DNA of 64,000 nt. Origin: Amborella trichopoda (lineage: Eukaryota > Streptophyta > Magnoliopsida > Amborellales > Amborellaceae). The stretch covers positions 4,767,813-4,831,812 of the forward strand of contig NW_006499973.1 in the NCBI RefSeq assembly GCF_000471905.2. Reading direction: 5' to 3'. Of the stretch, positions 11,399 to 23,121 are shown one piece after another. The translations under genes were made by a program, and so were the position numbers. The first letter of the stretch is position 1. Every line of letters begins with the position of its first letter. The notes below the pieces were generated by a model. It was not told the origin of the DNA and did no database searches. It saw only the letters and a list, made by a program, of their open reading frames with translations.

Positions 11399-12633
11399 TG
11401 AACGTATTTTTCATCACCTTGGTCACTGGTAGGAAACAAGTCAATAAAGCCTACAAAATAGTGGAAAATTATGGATAGTCTCAAAATGACCCCAGAATTG
11501 ATCAAGATCATCATCAGCACTTCAAAAGACCACTTGCTAAGTTTCATGACGATCAAACATGTTTAACGCAGTGAACACCAAGAAACAGTTTTAAAAAAAA
11601 TGGCGACTCGCACCCTAAAACGGACCCTACAACTGAAGGTACACTTTCGATGTCTCAAATCCCTGTGGCACTCTAGAACAAAGATATGGTCTCATTGTAC
11701 CAAGAGAGAGGTCGTACACTATTCCCGTAGGGCCCCACTGCACTAAAACACCATTAAAGGTGGTCGTTTTTATAGTCATGGGCAGTCACTTTCGGAGCCC
11801 ATAACTCACTCGTTCCAAATCTGATCGCTCCCAAATTTGGTGACCCTATGCATCTAATCAAGACGAACAATTTGATATGTGGTGCACAACGATACATAAT
11901 CTGAGCAAGGAGAAAAGCTCGAAAGAAGTTGCCCATTCGTAAAGAAGTTGTAGTAAATTCGGCAGCGACAGACCTCGCTCGATGAACCAAATCACGACAC
12001 TCGCACAATAGATCGACGTAAAACTAATTCCATTATGTGGGTAAGGTTCAGGGCTATCATTGGACCAAACCACGTACATGATGGATGGTCAGATTTCATG
12101 CACAAAGCTGATGAAGTTACTGAAATTTCACTCGTTAGATTCCAGATTTCAGCCAAAACTCAAAAGTTACAAAATCCTCATTCGGGCTCCAAATCACGTT
12201 CCGATTATTGTCACGTGATCATGATGAAATTCTTAGTGCACTACAATGAATAAATCACAGTAAAATAATAAGGAAAGATGTCACTATCGATCTGAAGTGT
12301 CAAAGATTCAAACAAATTTCAAGTCTCATGATCATGACTCAAAAACATGATTCATGGCTCAAAGTTGGTATTAAAACAATTGCCATGTCGAGCCCTACAA
12401 GAAAAATATAATGTTTCGATCAAACAAGCATCAGAATAACCCTAAGTTAGCCATAGAAGATCACGTAAATTCTCAGGCAGCCACAAGGACTATTTTGTAA
12501 TTCCACACATTGTTAGGCAAGGAAAAAACAGTCCTTTTGCACCCATTTTGAGAATTTCTTATAATTCAATTAAATCTTAATTTTCAGTAATTAGGTCTAT
12601 TTTTTATCCATCCACCCATGTTTGGGCACAATT

Positions 12634-12643
12634 CTATATAAAC
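12634..12643 (+). promoter_or_regulatory. TATA box of LTR B
   Basis: CTATATAAAC followed by AGGCACTGCCTCATTGTAA is identical in LTR D and near-identical in LTR C. Transcription of the element would start about 30 bases downstream. Confidence 0.8.
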
Positions 12644-13002
12644 AGGCACTGCCTCATTGTAAAAAAAAGAGAGGCCCACCCCTAAAAAGAACATCGACCA
12701 TCAGTTAATTTTTGAGAAGATTGAATAGAAATTTTGATTCCATGCTTGAGCCTGTGAGTACGTCTTGGAGAGAGAAGAAAAGGGCTGGCACCCTTTGAGC
12801 AGACAAAACTCTCTGTCCTCCTCTCTCTCTTTTTCCTCTCTTTCTCTCTCTTCTTTATCTCTCTTCTTTTTTTCTCTCTTCTTTCTCTCTTCTCCCTCTC
12901 TCACTTTCTCTTTTCTATCTTCTCTCTCTTTCTCACTCTTCTTCTCTCTTTCTCTCTTTCTCTCTTCTCTATTTCTCTCTCTTCTTCTCCCTCTTCATTT
13001 AT

Positions 13003-13600
13003 CAATCGATGAGACCTTGCGCTGGTTGGTTTTCTCTCTATTCCACTGTCAGTTGGCGAGACTTAATGCCGGTTGGTTTTCTCTCTCTTCCTCTATCAAT
13101 TGCCGAGACCTAGAGGTGGCTGGTCTCCCCTCTATTCATTTATCAGTCGACGAGACCTAGCACCGGTTGGTCTCCTCTCTATTCATCTATCCGTCGGTGA
13201 GACCTAACGTCGGTCAGTTTTCTCTCTTCTTCTACCAGTCAAAAAGCCTAATGTCAGTTGTCTTTTCTCTCTCTACCAGTCGATAAGTCTTAGGGTCAGT
13301 TGATCCTCTTTCTCTTCTTCTACCAGTCGGTGAGGCCTAGCAACGGTTGTCTTTTCTCTCTCTACCAGTTGACAAGGCCTAACGTCGGTTGGTCTTCTCC
13401 CTCTTCTTCTATCAATCGGTAAGACCTAGCGCCAACTAGTTTTCCCTCTCTTCTTTTATCAAGTGGAAAGACTAAGCACCAATTGGCTCCATCCTCTCTT
13501 CTCATCTAACATACTCGGTGAAGCCTAGCACCAACGTCTTCCTCTCTCTCCCATCTCCTGGAATAATCAATGATGTCTAGCAATGACTGCATCTCCTCTT
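13003..13600 (+). repeat. Hairpin tandem array in LTR B
   Basis: About ten units of 50-60 bases pair a C-A-G-T-Y-G left arm with a C-G-G-T-T-G right arm, joined by a GAGACCTAGC-like loop and separated by TCTCTCTTCTTC spacer. Full RNA pairing with G-U wobble is seen for CAGTTGGC (13050-13057) with GCCGGTTG (13068-13075) and for CAGTTGAC (13366-13373) with GTCGGTTG (13384-13391): the inner base pairs change on both sides. Confidence 0.75.
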
Positions 13601-14333
13601 CCTTCTTCTCTCTCCTTCCATCTATCCCCTTCTTCACTTTAACCATTCCTCTGCTGCTCTCTCCCTTTTAAGAGGGATTGAGGTTAGCATCTCATGGCAG
13701 TCCTATCGTCTAGCCGTAATGTTGTTGCGTCAGGTTCGCTTGGCCCACTTTATTGTCATGACCGACCGACCATCATGCCTAGCTAGTCGATATCGACAAT
13801 AACGTCTAGTAGCGATCCTGTGAGCCAGTCTCAGTTATCGAACCCGTTTCACCACCACATTATGTCAACTATCCACCAGCCTAGTCACTACCCTGACCTT
13901 CTCGCTTGGCCGAGTCCTTCTCTCCCCCTATCTTTCTTTCTCCATTTTGAATGCGCATGCTTGCATACGTTTATAAAAGAGAAAAAGGGTGAGGCCTAAC
14001 CCACCTGTCCCATAACTTTTGCCATATATGTGTGTGATTGCAAAAAGTAGAAAATAAGAAGAATACGTGCTAAGAGAGGCTATTCCGAACCAGTTTTATT
14101 ATTAGGGGGCTTTCTTCATGATCTAAGAGGGTGCCCACGTGAGTCAGCCCGAGTAAGTCTTGAACTCAACTTTTAAATTCCTCTCTAACTGGTTGATAAC
14201 ACCTACCCCTGTTTTCGAATGAGGTTCCCGAGAGAGCGATCTCTTGAACGTCCCTGGTCTTTCTCGAAACCTGAGACGCGGCCGCTTGATCCCTTAGGGA
14301 TTCAGAGGGCGAAATCGAGGCACCTAACCAGCT

Positions 14334-14351
14334 TGGCGACTCCACTGGGGA
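14334..14351 (+). other. Primer binding site, tRNA-Arg (element B)
   Basis: The sequence TGGCGACTCCACTGGGGA is intact at 18 of 18 positions and lies three bases after the LTR end. It is complementary to the 3' end of a plant tRNA-Arg including the CCA tail. Confidence 0.9.
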
Positions 14352-14439
14352 CTTAGTACCACTTAGTCTGATTGTTCTTGTTTCGTTAGTTTCTTCTTCA
14401 ACTGCTTTAGTCATCTTTTCACATTCACTTACGACAGCT

Positions 14440-16007
14440 GGGTTCTATAATCCATTCATCAGGATTGGGGTTTTTCTTATCCCCTTATCCGCGAGTGTCC
14501 CTAGGGAACAAGGTCCTCAGACTTTGTTTCCAACCATCCTCTTGAGCAAAGACCCCTTGTCTAGCTCTCAGGTCTTAACTTAGACCGGTGTGAGGAGAGA
14601 CTTGAAGGTCCCACACTCCCCATCTCTTCGCTCTGGTGGAAATTCCACCAAGGCACCTTGCATGAGCAGCACTTATGTTGCCCCACATAACATGCACCCT
14701 GCCACCGACAAGTCACTTACCGGTCATGTTCATGAGATGCATCAGAAGGCTGAACATTCCCTTTCTGCAAAAGGCAAGCGAGTTGACATTGCTTCTGTGG
14801 GTCTCCATAAGGCTACCCCCGACATTCCTACACTAGGGGTCTCTTTACCTAGAGGCTCAACACAGAGAGGAGGAAACCCCACGGTCTTCATCCCTTAGAC
14901 ACACCACAAGACTCATGGGTCACCCACTCGAGTCAAACTTCAAGGAAACCCTTATATTACCTCGAGTCCATGTCCAGGATCGAACCTTCCGAGGTCAGAT
15001 CCTCCACATGTCACTCATGTGCATCTCACTACTCGGGGCAATGCCATTATTGCACCAACCCAAGTACATAAGAGATGAACTCCTTAGCCTCCTCCTATGG
15101 ACACACAAGCACACCCTGTAAGGGGCAGGCCTGCATCTGTTCTCTTCTAGATACCTGCTCATAATTCTCGACCTCTTAAGGACAGCTCACATGCACAAGC
15201 CTGGGTGGACCCTCGTTCCCTCAAGATCATTCTTCAAGGGGTGCACACGTGTCACCTTCTTAAGCCTTCCCTCTTCCTCAACTCAGTCCTCCTCATGAGT
15301 CGACCCTGCTCCCGCTCGCTCCTTCTTCATTGAGAAAGCACCTTCAGCCTTGATACTCGAAGGTTTTTCCCAAGAGTACCATCCTGAACCAACCCCAACA
15401 CTTTGGTCATGTCTCTGGAGCTCATAAGAGAGCTTGGGGCGTCGACCTCACAGAAGATCGAGTCCTTCATCCTCCCTGGCCCAAGATGACTCCAGTTCCT
15501 GACCCTCTTCCTTTACCACACTTGATGGAGACAGCTCTCTCCTGTGCAAGAAGAGTAGACCAACTGTAACCAAGATCGCAGTTTTGGCAAGACGTCCATC
15601 AAAACCTCAGGGCTAAATGCAAGGCAGTCAAAATAGCCAATTCTGACGACCCTCTTCACCTGAATCCCTTCTACCCCCTTCAGATGATGAAGCCTAAAGA
15701 AGAGCTCTATGAGCCCTGTGTTGGGGTTACTGTTGCAAGAGAAGACCCAGCCACTCAACAACCATGGTCCCAAGACCGTCATGAACCTGCCCCACAGCCA
15801 CGATACCAAGACCGTTGAGAACCGTTCCAAACGTGATCTGCGTACAAAAGTCGAGTTCAGTCGGGGCATGCTGACCCCTTACTGACTGACCTACCATGTC
15901 CGACCCGTCAAGCTCGTAAACCTTCTATCGCCACTAACGTTGACCTCTCTTGAGAAATGGTTAGCATAATGGTCATAAGCGAGCCCAGCGATGCGTAGGA
16001 GGATCTC
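14440..16007 (+). pseudogene. Leader ORF (ORF1-like) of Tat element B
   Basis: The region between PBS and gag holds the same basic Ser/Pro-rich reading segments as the leaders of A, C2 and D. The best open parts are 14590-14898 (102 aa; KAPCMSSTYVAPHNMHPATD) and 14915-15121. The rest is broken by stops and frameshifts. I can see no enzyme or binding motif. Conservation of block order in four copies, on both strands, is the only evidence that it once coded. Confidence 0.45.
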
Positions 16008-18019
16008 ATGAACAAGTTTGAGGATATTGTGCGTGCGATGATGGGAGTGATTGATCGTATTAACACTGCACGCCAGTCGGCTAGCCATGAGGTCAATTCC
16101 CATCACTCTGATTGTATACCTCCGTCTATAGTCACCCATGGCTTAAAGAAGAGTCAAATTCCAAGCATACAGGGTACGATGCCTTATCAAAGACCATACC
16201 CCACCCCTCCTATATTGATCAAGTCCCGTTCCCCTTTGACTATAAGAAAGGGAAGTTTCCTCTATTCAGTGGAACCACCTCCCCAAACCAGAATATCGCC
16301 CACTTCCAGGCAGCATGTCGGGAAACAACAGTTGATGGGAGACTTCTTCTCCACTAGTTCATCGAGACTCTTGATGGCCCGACATTTCAATGGTATGCCT
16401 GACTTCCTCCAAACTCGATGCATACATGGGAGGAGATGGAGAAACTGTTCTATCAACGCTTTTGTGAGGTCGAAAGAGAGGTTCAAACCATCGATCTTCT
16501 CACCCAAACTCAAAACCCCGATGAGCCTGTAGATCAGTCCATATCAAGATGGAGAAACTTGGCTTCCCTCAATCCTAATCTTATGCCTGAGAAGGAAGGA
16601 GTCCAAACTTATGTGCAGAATATATGACCTGAGATCGCTATACATGTCGAGGCCTCCAATCCGACATCCATGTTAGAGTTGATCTCCAAATCAGTCTGCG
16701 TAGAAAGTTTGTTACCCCATCATGGTGTTATACGACAGCCATCTACAAGTTTAGTAAATAACTGGGGTAATGGTAGCTCTTGGAATAACGCACGGGGCAG
16801 CCAATAGAAAGGGGTGATCAGTGCAGCCGTCATGGTCATTGATTCAAAGAAGGCTTCCCCCAAACATTGGACCTCTCTGAAGGGCTAACTGCAGCAACAG
16901 TAACACCACAGGCTGGTAAGTAACAACCATCATACAATAGGGTACCTCCACCAGCCAACTTTGATCAAAAGGATTATCTCTCAAGGAATAGGACTAAGGT
17001 CTATCCCTTCAAGAAGGAATGGGTCCCTGCATTGCCCCAGTTATTATTAGAGTAGAATATGATCTAGCTTACAGAAACCAAGATCCCTGAGCAATCTGGC
17101 CTTGACGATCAGGCAAATTATTATGCTTACCATCGGAGGATTAATCATCCTACGGATGACTGCTACACGCTGAAGGACATCATTGAGGCCTTGATTTAGA
17201 AGGGTCAGATAAAGCTTGAAGACCTAAAGAAGGCCTTTGGGGCAGCTGAGGCCTCCCATGTTGTAACCATCCAAGAGGAGGATGAAGTGCTTGGAAATCT
17301 CTACACCTTCTTCATTATAATGCTTCAGGAAGGCATAATCATACAAAAGCAGGCAAGGTAAACCCCTCATCCTGTTAAGGGGACTAAAGATCGTTGGTGT
17401 CCATACCATCAGATAAGAAGTCTTTACTTTTACAACTTTCTTTGACATATTCGCAAAGAAGATATGGGAATATCAAGAATTCTACAATCTTTCTATAAGT
17501 GATCCTCAAATCATTTCCTCATCGGGGCAAGAAGATCTCACAAGGCAGGACCTTCCCATCAATGACTTAGACCCTACAGAATCCTCGAATTCCCAACCAT
17601 GGATGATCTACCATGGCCGAAGCAGACTCAAGTCTTTGAGGCAAGAAGCAGTTCATCAAGCTAAGGCTATTCGGTCTGCTGAGGGGAACGATCTTAAAAG
17701 TCGCCCACTTTCCATCCTTTCTCCACCTTCTTCTCATGCTTCTCATTCTCTTCTTTCTTCTGTAGTTATGACCTTGATGTGGCTAGACTTCAACGCTCTC
17801 GACCAGGAATTCGAAGGAGTCAATATAAGTAGGACGCAGCAAAAGCAATTGAGAAAGACCTTGGCACAGGCAGTAGGATTCTTGACAATTGTTGATGCTC
17901 TAGTAGCTAAAGCCAAGGCAGAGCCACTATCATCAAAGAAGTGCAAGAAGTCAAAGCCAAAGAAGCCCCAGTGGTCCCCTGAGCCTGACTTCGAGCAGAG
18001 AATGAGGGAATCAAGATGA
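16008..18019 (+). pseudogene. gag of Tat element B
   Basis: Gag builds the particle. The start MNKFEDIVRAMMGVIDRIN at 16008 matches the start in copy D. The retrotransposon gag core lies at 16418-16627 (TWEEMEKLFYQRF, then DEPVDQSISRWRNLASLNP). Further on comes the Tat gag signature around 17120-17215 (YHRRINHP-DDCYTLKDIIEAL), broken by a frameshift. The last part, 17603-18019, is an open Lys-rich segment of 138 aa. Stops and frameshifts occur throughout. The repeat-rich segment seen in copy D (about 53870-54180) is deleted here. Confidence 0.8.
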
Positions 18020-18258
18020 AAAAGCTTCTATTATCAGGAGGCTTACCACACGATACAAGTTTGTGAAGAACTGACTGGCTTGGAACAAACACTCAAGGCA
18101 TCCATACAAATATCATATGGTTCATACGAAGACACTCTTCACATCATCATTGTTGAACCTCAATTCCCCTTTAACGTTCAAAATAAGCCTCTCCAACCTG
18201 ACGTGTTCACCACATTTGAGGTCATTTTCGTCACTCGATTCTAGGAAGGTGCAGAATT

Positions 18259-19420
18259 TTGACTCACTCTGGACCTTTATCGAAGGTAGAAATGTCAGGA
18301 TTATGGGTCTTTGCACTTGAGGTTGATCAAAAAATCTCTGAGTACGATGATGAAGAACTGCAAGAGGCTCAAAAAGAATGGGAAGAAGGTGGTCAGGCCA
18401 CCACTAATGAACTTGAGGAAATAAATCTTGGAGATGAAGCGGATCCTAGACCCACTTTCATTTCAGTGAATATGTCTCGAGGAGAAAAAGAAGATTTCAG
18501 CACCTTCTTGAAAGAAAATCAAGAAGTCTTTGCTTGTCACTATCATGAGATGCTTGGGTTGGACCCTCAAGTAGTAGTTCACCATCTCGACATCGATCCA
18601 ACTATCAAACCAGTCAAACAGAAGTTGCGAAGGTTCAAGTCTAACCTCGAGATGTAGATAGACACCGAGATAACCAAACTTAGACAAGAGGTTTCATCCG
18701 TGAAGTCAAATACTCGAAATGGTGAGCAAATGTCTTTTCGGTCAAGAAAAAGAATGGTCAAATCAGGCTGTGTATTGACTTTTGTGATTTGAACACCGCA
18801 TGTGCAAAGGATGACTTCCTGTTGCCATTCACCGAGATGCTCATCGACTCTACAGCTCACTGCCAGATCTTTTCCTTCATGGACGGATACTCCGGGTACA
18901 CTCAAATAAGGATGGCGTTAGAAGATGAAAAGGCCACCTCATTCTTAACTCTAAAAGGGGTCTTCAATTACACAATGATGCCTTTTGGATTAAAGAATGC
19001 TGAGGCCACATATCAGAGAGCAATGACGACCATTTTCAAAGACCTGATACAGAGAGGTGGAGTGTTATGTAGATGACTTGATGGTAAAATTTGAAAAGAA
19101 GGATGCTCACATGAAGGACCTTGAAAAAGTATTTGAGCGACTACCTCTTCATCACCTTAAAATGAACCCGCTAAAATGCGCTTATTGCATGCGCTCCGAA
19201 AAATTCTTGGGGTTCATCCTCAGACATTGAGGGCTTGAAGTTGAGCCAGTTAAGATCAACGGAATCCATGAAATTCCGTCACCCACTACACTTCAAGAAC
19301 TGCACTCTCTTCAAGGACAACTGGTATACATTCGCAGGTTCATCTTGAACCTCTCAAGTTGTCGTAAACCCTTTGCGCAGCTGCTAAAGAAAGATACCCC
19401 ATTCATCTGGGATGAAGCAT
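18259..19420 (+). pseudogene. pol, reverse transcriptase of Tat element B (no protease upstream)
   Basis: The linker and start of RT are open at 18259-18657 (EINLGDEADPRPTF, then NQEVFACHYHEMLGLDPQ and PVKQKLRRF). After a stop and frameshift, 18789-19076 carries FSFMDGYSGYTQIRMALED (catalytic Asp in FMDG) and MMPFGLKNAEATYQRAM. The box Tyr-Val-Asp-Asp is intact at 19066-19077 but in another frame. The connection domain continues with KFLGFILRH and LQGQLVYIRRFI. Upstream there is no protease, although Tat elements normally encode one, so any product would have needed protease from elsewhere. Confidence 0.85.
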
Positions 19421-19865
19421 GTTAGGCAACCCTTAACGAAATCACGCGTTATTTGCTCAACCCTCAAGTGCCCATTGGGGAAAACCCTCATTCTGTACGT
19501 GACTGCTTTAGACGAGTCACTCGGAGCATCGTTGGCACAAAACAATGAAGAGGGGAAGGAGACTGTGTTATATTACGTCAGCTGTAGAATGAAAGGAGCT
19601 GAGAGGAGTCATCTCCCTATTGAGAAAATGTGCCTAGCTCTAATCTTCGCAATACAAAAACTCCCCCATTAATTCGTCGGTCATGAAGTGAAACTTATAT
19701 CAAAAGCTGATTCTGTAAAATTTCTCATGGCATGCCCATATTGTCAGGATGCCTTGCCAAGTGGGCATTATTGCTAATCGAGTTTGACGTCACATATGTC
19801 CCACAAAAGGCCATTAAGGACCAGGCCTTGGCTGAGTTTCTAGCAGCACACCCTGTGCCGGCCTA
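19421..19865 (+). pseudogene. pol, RNase H of Tat element B
   Basis: The domain shows ALDESLGASLAQNNEEGKE with the first catalytic Asp, then RSHLPIEKMCLALIFAIQKL carrying the Glu, and later WALLLIEFD-like and YVPQKAIKDQALAEF segments across a frameshift near 19745. It is the ordinary retroviral-type RNase H found after RT in gypsy elements; a second, different RNase H follows. Confidence 0.75.
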
Positions 19866-19904
19866 ATCTCCTCTATCAAGTGACCTCCCTAATGAAGAAA
19901 TATT

Positions 19905-20300
19905 ATGGGCCGACCTTGTTCTTGTGTGGGAATTATACTTCGACGGAGCCTTCCAATCAAAACGAAGAGGTGCCGGAGTAGTATTCCTGACTCCTACAGG
20001 AGAATACTGCCACTTTCTTTCTCTTTCGCTCAAGCCGGTCCTCATGATGAAGCAAAATATCAGGCCCTTATAATTAGATTTGACATAGATTTAGATCTCA
20101 ACTTGGAGCAGCTCAAGATCTACGACGACTCTGAGTTGGTTATTCGACATCTCAAAGTGATTGATGATGTAAGAAAAGATACCCTCAAGCCTTATCATGA
20201 TACTGCAAAATCGTATATGGCCCAATTCGAAGACATATCCCTGAGTCACATCCCCAGGAGGCTAAATTTGCAAGCAAATGCACTTGCAAAACTCGGTGCT
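19905..20300 (+). pseudogene. pol, archaeal-type RNase H (aRNH) of Tat element B
   Basis: A second RNase H after the first is the hallmark of the plant Tat lineage. The first strand with its catalytic Asp reads ELYFDGAFQSKRRGAGVVF near 19926. After a frameshift come HDEAKYQALIIRFDIDLDL (Glu) and IYDDSELVIRHLKVIDD (Asp), then SHIPRRLNLQANALAKLGA, all inside the long open frame 19905-20759. That frame continues past the domain (to 20756) as the linker to integrase and ends in NKVLEEVH. Confidence 0.85.
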
Positions 20301-20756
20301 ACAATTCAGTTGTCCTCATCAGGACCCACATTTGTTTGGGTGGCAGAATGGAGACACATCGAGCTAAGAACTGAAGTTGATGTAGATGACGGGATAAATA
20401 TCTTCCCCAATTGTCCTCCTTATCTATTTGGAGCACTTCTATTGGCCAAAGAAGTAATCAAGACCCAACAGGAAATAACACAAACTCGAGGAGCTAAGGG
20501 TCGAAATCAAGAACCACAGATCTTTGACCCAATATGCGTAGAAATTGAGCAGGTCGAAGATTGGAGAGACCCCATTACTAGTTTCCTAAAACATGGTGGG
20601 CTCCCAGAAGATCGTGTCGAACGTAACAATATACGTCGAATGTCCACCAAGTATACCCTCCTCGAAGGTGATGTTCCCTTTAGACGGTCATTTGATGGCA
20701 TTCTTCTGAGATGTGTCGACATCCAAGAGGCAAATAAGGTTTTAGAAGAAGTCCAC

Positions 20757-21770
20757 TGAGGCATTTGTGGGCTGCATCAGTCCGGTCCTAAGCTCTATGA
20801 ACGAATACGCAAGTTGGGATACTATTAGTGTTCTATGATCACTGATCCTTAAGCTACGCTAAAAAGTGCCAGGTATGCCAAATACACTCCAGCCAAGTTC
20901 ACCAGCCTCCATATTGCTTACACCCTACGATTGCATCATGGTCCTTCTCACAATGAGGTAGGGATATTGTGGGGCCCATTGACCATCCTAGCTACAACAG
21001 ATTATTTCTCTAACTGGGCTGAATTGGTCCCCCCTTAAGAAAGTTCCTGGGATAGCGGTGGCCTACTTTGTTCTACATCATATCATATACCGCTTCGGAG
21101 TGCCCAACTGGATGATATCTGATAATGGACCTCAATTTAGGCGTCATCACATTGATCATCTAGTTAACCAGTTCGGTTTCGAATGGAGGTACTCGACTAT
21201 GTACCACCCTTGGGCGAATGGATTAGCTAAGGCTTTCAATAAGACTCTATGCATTGTTCTAAGAAACTCAGCATCAAAAACAAGGAAGAATTGACATGAG
21301 AAGCTTCCCAAACCACTGTGGCCTTATCGCACTATTATTCAAAATGTTACCGATTCCACTCCTTATTTTCTAGTCTATGGGGGTGAAGCAGTTTTACCTC
21401 TCGAAATACAGAACCCTTCATTGAGAGTTCCTATTCACTAGGGAATAACCAAAGAGGAAAGAGTCAAGCTTCTGTATCAAGAATTGGATGCACTCGATAG
21501 AAAGAGGCTAGAGGCTCAGCAGAACCTTGAACTCAACCAAGGGAGAACTAAGAGAGCTTTTGACAATCTGGTAAGGTGTTCTCATTCACTCGTGGTGATT
21601 TAGTCGTAGCCGTCAAGAGGCCTATTGTTATGCATAGCCCACGTAAAGGGAAGTTTCAGCCTAAGTGGGAAAGTCCCTTAATAGTTAAAAGAGGTCTCGC
21701 CCAACGGGGCCTACATACTAGCACATCTTGATGGAAAAGAAGCAATATCCGTGGTGCGTATTAGAAAGAA
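20757..21770 (+). pseudogene. pol, integrase of Tat element B
   Basis: The zinc domain starts GICGLHQSGPKLYERIRKLG directly after the linker; the Cys pair lies near 20870 in another frame. The core includes DIVGP near 20969 (first Asp, frameshifted) and FGVPNWMISDNGPQFRRHH at about 21091, with the second Asp intact. The third catalytic residue is changed: AKAFNKTL has Lys where Glu is needed. The C-terminal barrel is partly visible near 21650-21750, but the final conserved residues seen in copy D are absent. Confidence 0.85.
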
Positions 21771-21839
21771 AGGGACTCAATGCGAACACAAGCAAGATAG
21801 TCCAAACAAAATGCTAACTTTTTTCTTTTATATTGCAGT

Positions 21840-22560
21840 AAAAAATCTGATTATTAGGAAGGTTTCAAGTCTCATTAGAAAACCTTCCCGTCTATCGTTT
21901 TAGCCTAGACTTCATCAATTTTAGCTTAGACTTCATCAAAATCATATCAAAAGGTTTCTGTAAATGTCCCCTGAGTCCTAGGAACCTCGGTAACACCACA
22001 AAAGTGCTGAAAAACTTCCACAACCACTCCCCCTAAAAAAAAACCCCTTAAGAGCCCTCAAGACGTGCAAAAATACTCACTGATGTGGTTCCTGCCTCTT
22101 CCCGAAAGAAAAACTATAGTCGAAGCCTCCTCTACTTCCCGAAAAGATTCCCGAAAAGCTCTCCTTTCCCTTCTACTTTCTCTGCACACTCACCGAATCC
22201 TTGACGAAGTTTGTTCAACGAAGTTCTTCTCTTCAAGACCCTTGACTGGAAGCCTACTGCCTGCCGAAGAACCTTCCCTGCAGAGACTGTTGCTGAAGTC
22301 CTACTACTAACCAGAAACTTCAAACGAGCGCTCTCTCCTCACGGTTAAAGAAAACTTGTGGTTAAGTTTTTTTTTACCTTTTATGAAAATAAGGGAAAAT
22401 AGGATTTTGCCCCCATATATAGACTACAGATCCCTTGAAAGCCCCTCACAAATTGGGAAGCCCAATTGTGTCAAAGGGAAGCCAAGCAACAACAAGCTGG
22501 GTCGTTCTTTACACGAGGCCCGAGGTAACTCTCATCACTCCATTGCCAGCACTGGTTGAC
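21840..22560 (-). promoter_or_regulatory. Antisense promoter region of element B
   Basis: The minus strand carries a TATA box, CTATATATG (plus 22414-22422), followed by a leader homologous to those in copies C (about 31660-32090) and D (about 59390-59920). About 1 kb present in D is deleted here between 21870 and 21880, and no antisense ORF remains. On the plus strand it is the 3' untranslated part of pol. Confidence 0.6.
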
Positions 22561-22920
22561 GCGGCGCTAGGTGGACTTTCAAAACAGCCCTAGCGCCAGT
22601 TGACTTAACGTCTGGCGTGTTTCCAAATCCATCCCCACGTCGGTTGACACAGCATCGGGTAAATTTCCAAACAACCATAACACCAATTGACTTAGTACCG
22701 GGTGTGTTTTCAAATACAACCTTAGTGTCGGTTGACTTAGCGTCGGGTGTGTCTCTGAAACAACCCTAGCATCCGTTAACGCAGTGTGAGTTCACTTTAG
22801 ATAATATCACGAGTCATTCACAATGCCAGCTGAACAACATCGGTTGTGTTAGAACTTAGAGTCAGTTGTGTTAGAACTCAGCGTCGGTTGTGTTGTCAAA
22901 ACTCAATGCCGGTTGAAAAT
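22560..22920 (+). repeat. ~44-bp repeat array beside the antisense promoter (B)
   Basis: Units begin near 22592, 22637, 22680, 22724 and 22768 with the pattern AGCGCCRGTTGACTTAGCGT and a tail like GTGTTTCCAAACAACC. One unit holds a perfect 6-base dyad, CGCCAG and CTGGCG (22594-22617). It degrades after 22790 into scattered CGGTTGTG motifs. Confidence 0.7.
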
Positions 22921-23121
22921 TAGCAACAAACCATCAACGCTCTACATGGCCCCGACTGTATTTCAAGCAGTGTATGCCCTACCACTATCCCATGTGGACT
23001 TGCACCCTGGCCGTTTACCTAAACTGTGTCCTCCCCAATGGAGTCATGAGTTGTCCCTCATCCCCCATTAGGAGTCACACCCGTACTACGGCCCTTCATC
23101 CTCAATGAAGTTAGGGTCATT
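22921..23121 (+). other. Spacer of element B up to the fusion point
   Basis: This matches the spacer of copy D at about 60300-60510 (shared block GCAGTGTATGCCCTACCAC). The match to D stops after GTTAGGGTCATTCT, and from 23124 the sequence matches gag instead (D near 52070). Three bases, TCT at 23121-23123, could belong to either side. Confidence 0.7.

Larger units (their letters stand above)
11399..14330 (+). repeat. 5' LTR of Tat element B (about 2.9 kb)
   Basis: The LTR runs from TGAACGTATTTTTCA to CCTAACCA and ends three bases before the PBS. The start is inferred because copies A and B both lose similarity upstream of this point. It contains a conserved U3 (11400-12630), TATA at 12634, a CT-rich tract (12815-12995), the hairpin array (13003-13600) and the conserved end region with GGGGGCTTTCTTCATGATC at about 14106. 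Confidence 0.75.
11399..23121 (+). mobile_element. Tat-lineage Ty3/gypsy element B, nearly full internal region, no 3' LTR
   Basis: LTR, tRNA-Arg primer site, leader ORF, gag, RT, RNase H, archaeal-type RNase H and integrase follow in Tat order. A region with an antisense TATA box comes next. The aspartic protease normally found between gag and RT is missing: only about 220 bases separate the end of gag from the RT linker, and they hold no Asp-Ser/Thr-Gly loop. The copy ends at about 23121, fused to gag of element C. It has many stops and frameshifts. Confidence 0.85.

Noticed and set aside
12765..13160. 131-aa Ser/Leu/Phe-rich frame that looks like a membrane protein
   Set aside because: It is translation of the CT-rich tract downstream of the LTR B TATA box; similar frames appear in LTRs C (37056-38243) and D (48433-49526).
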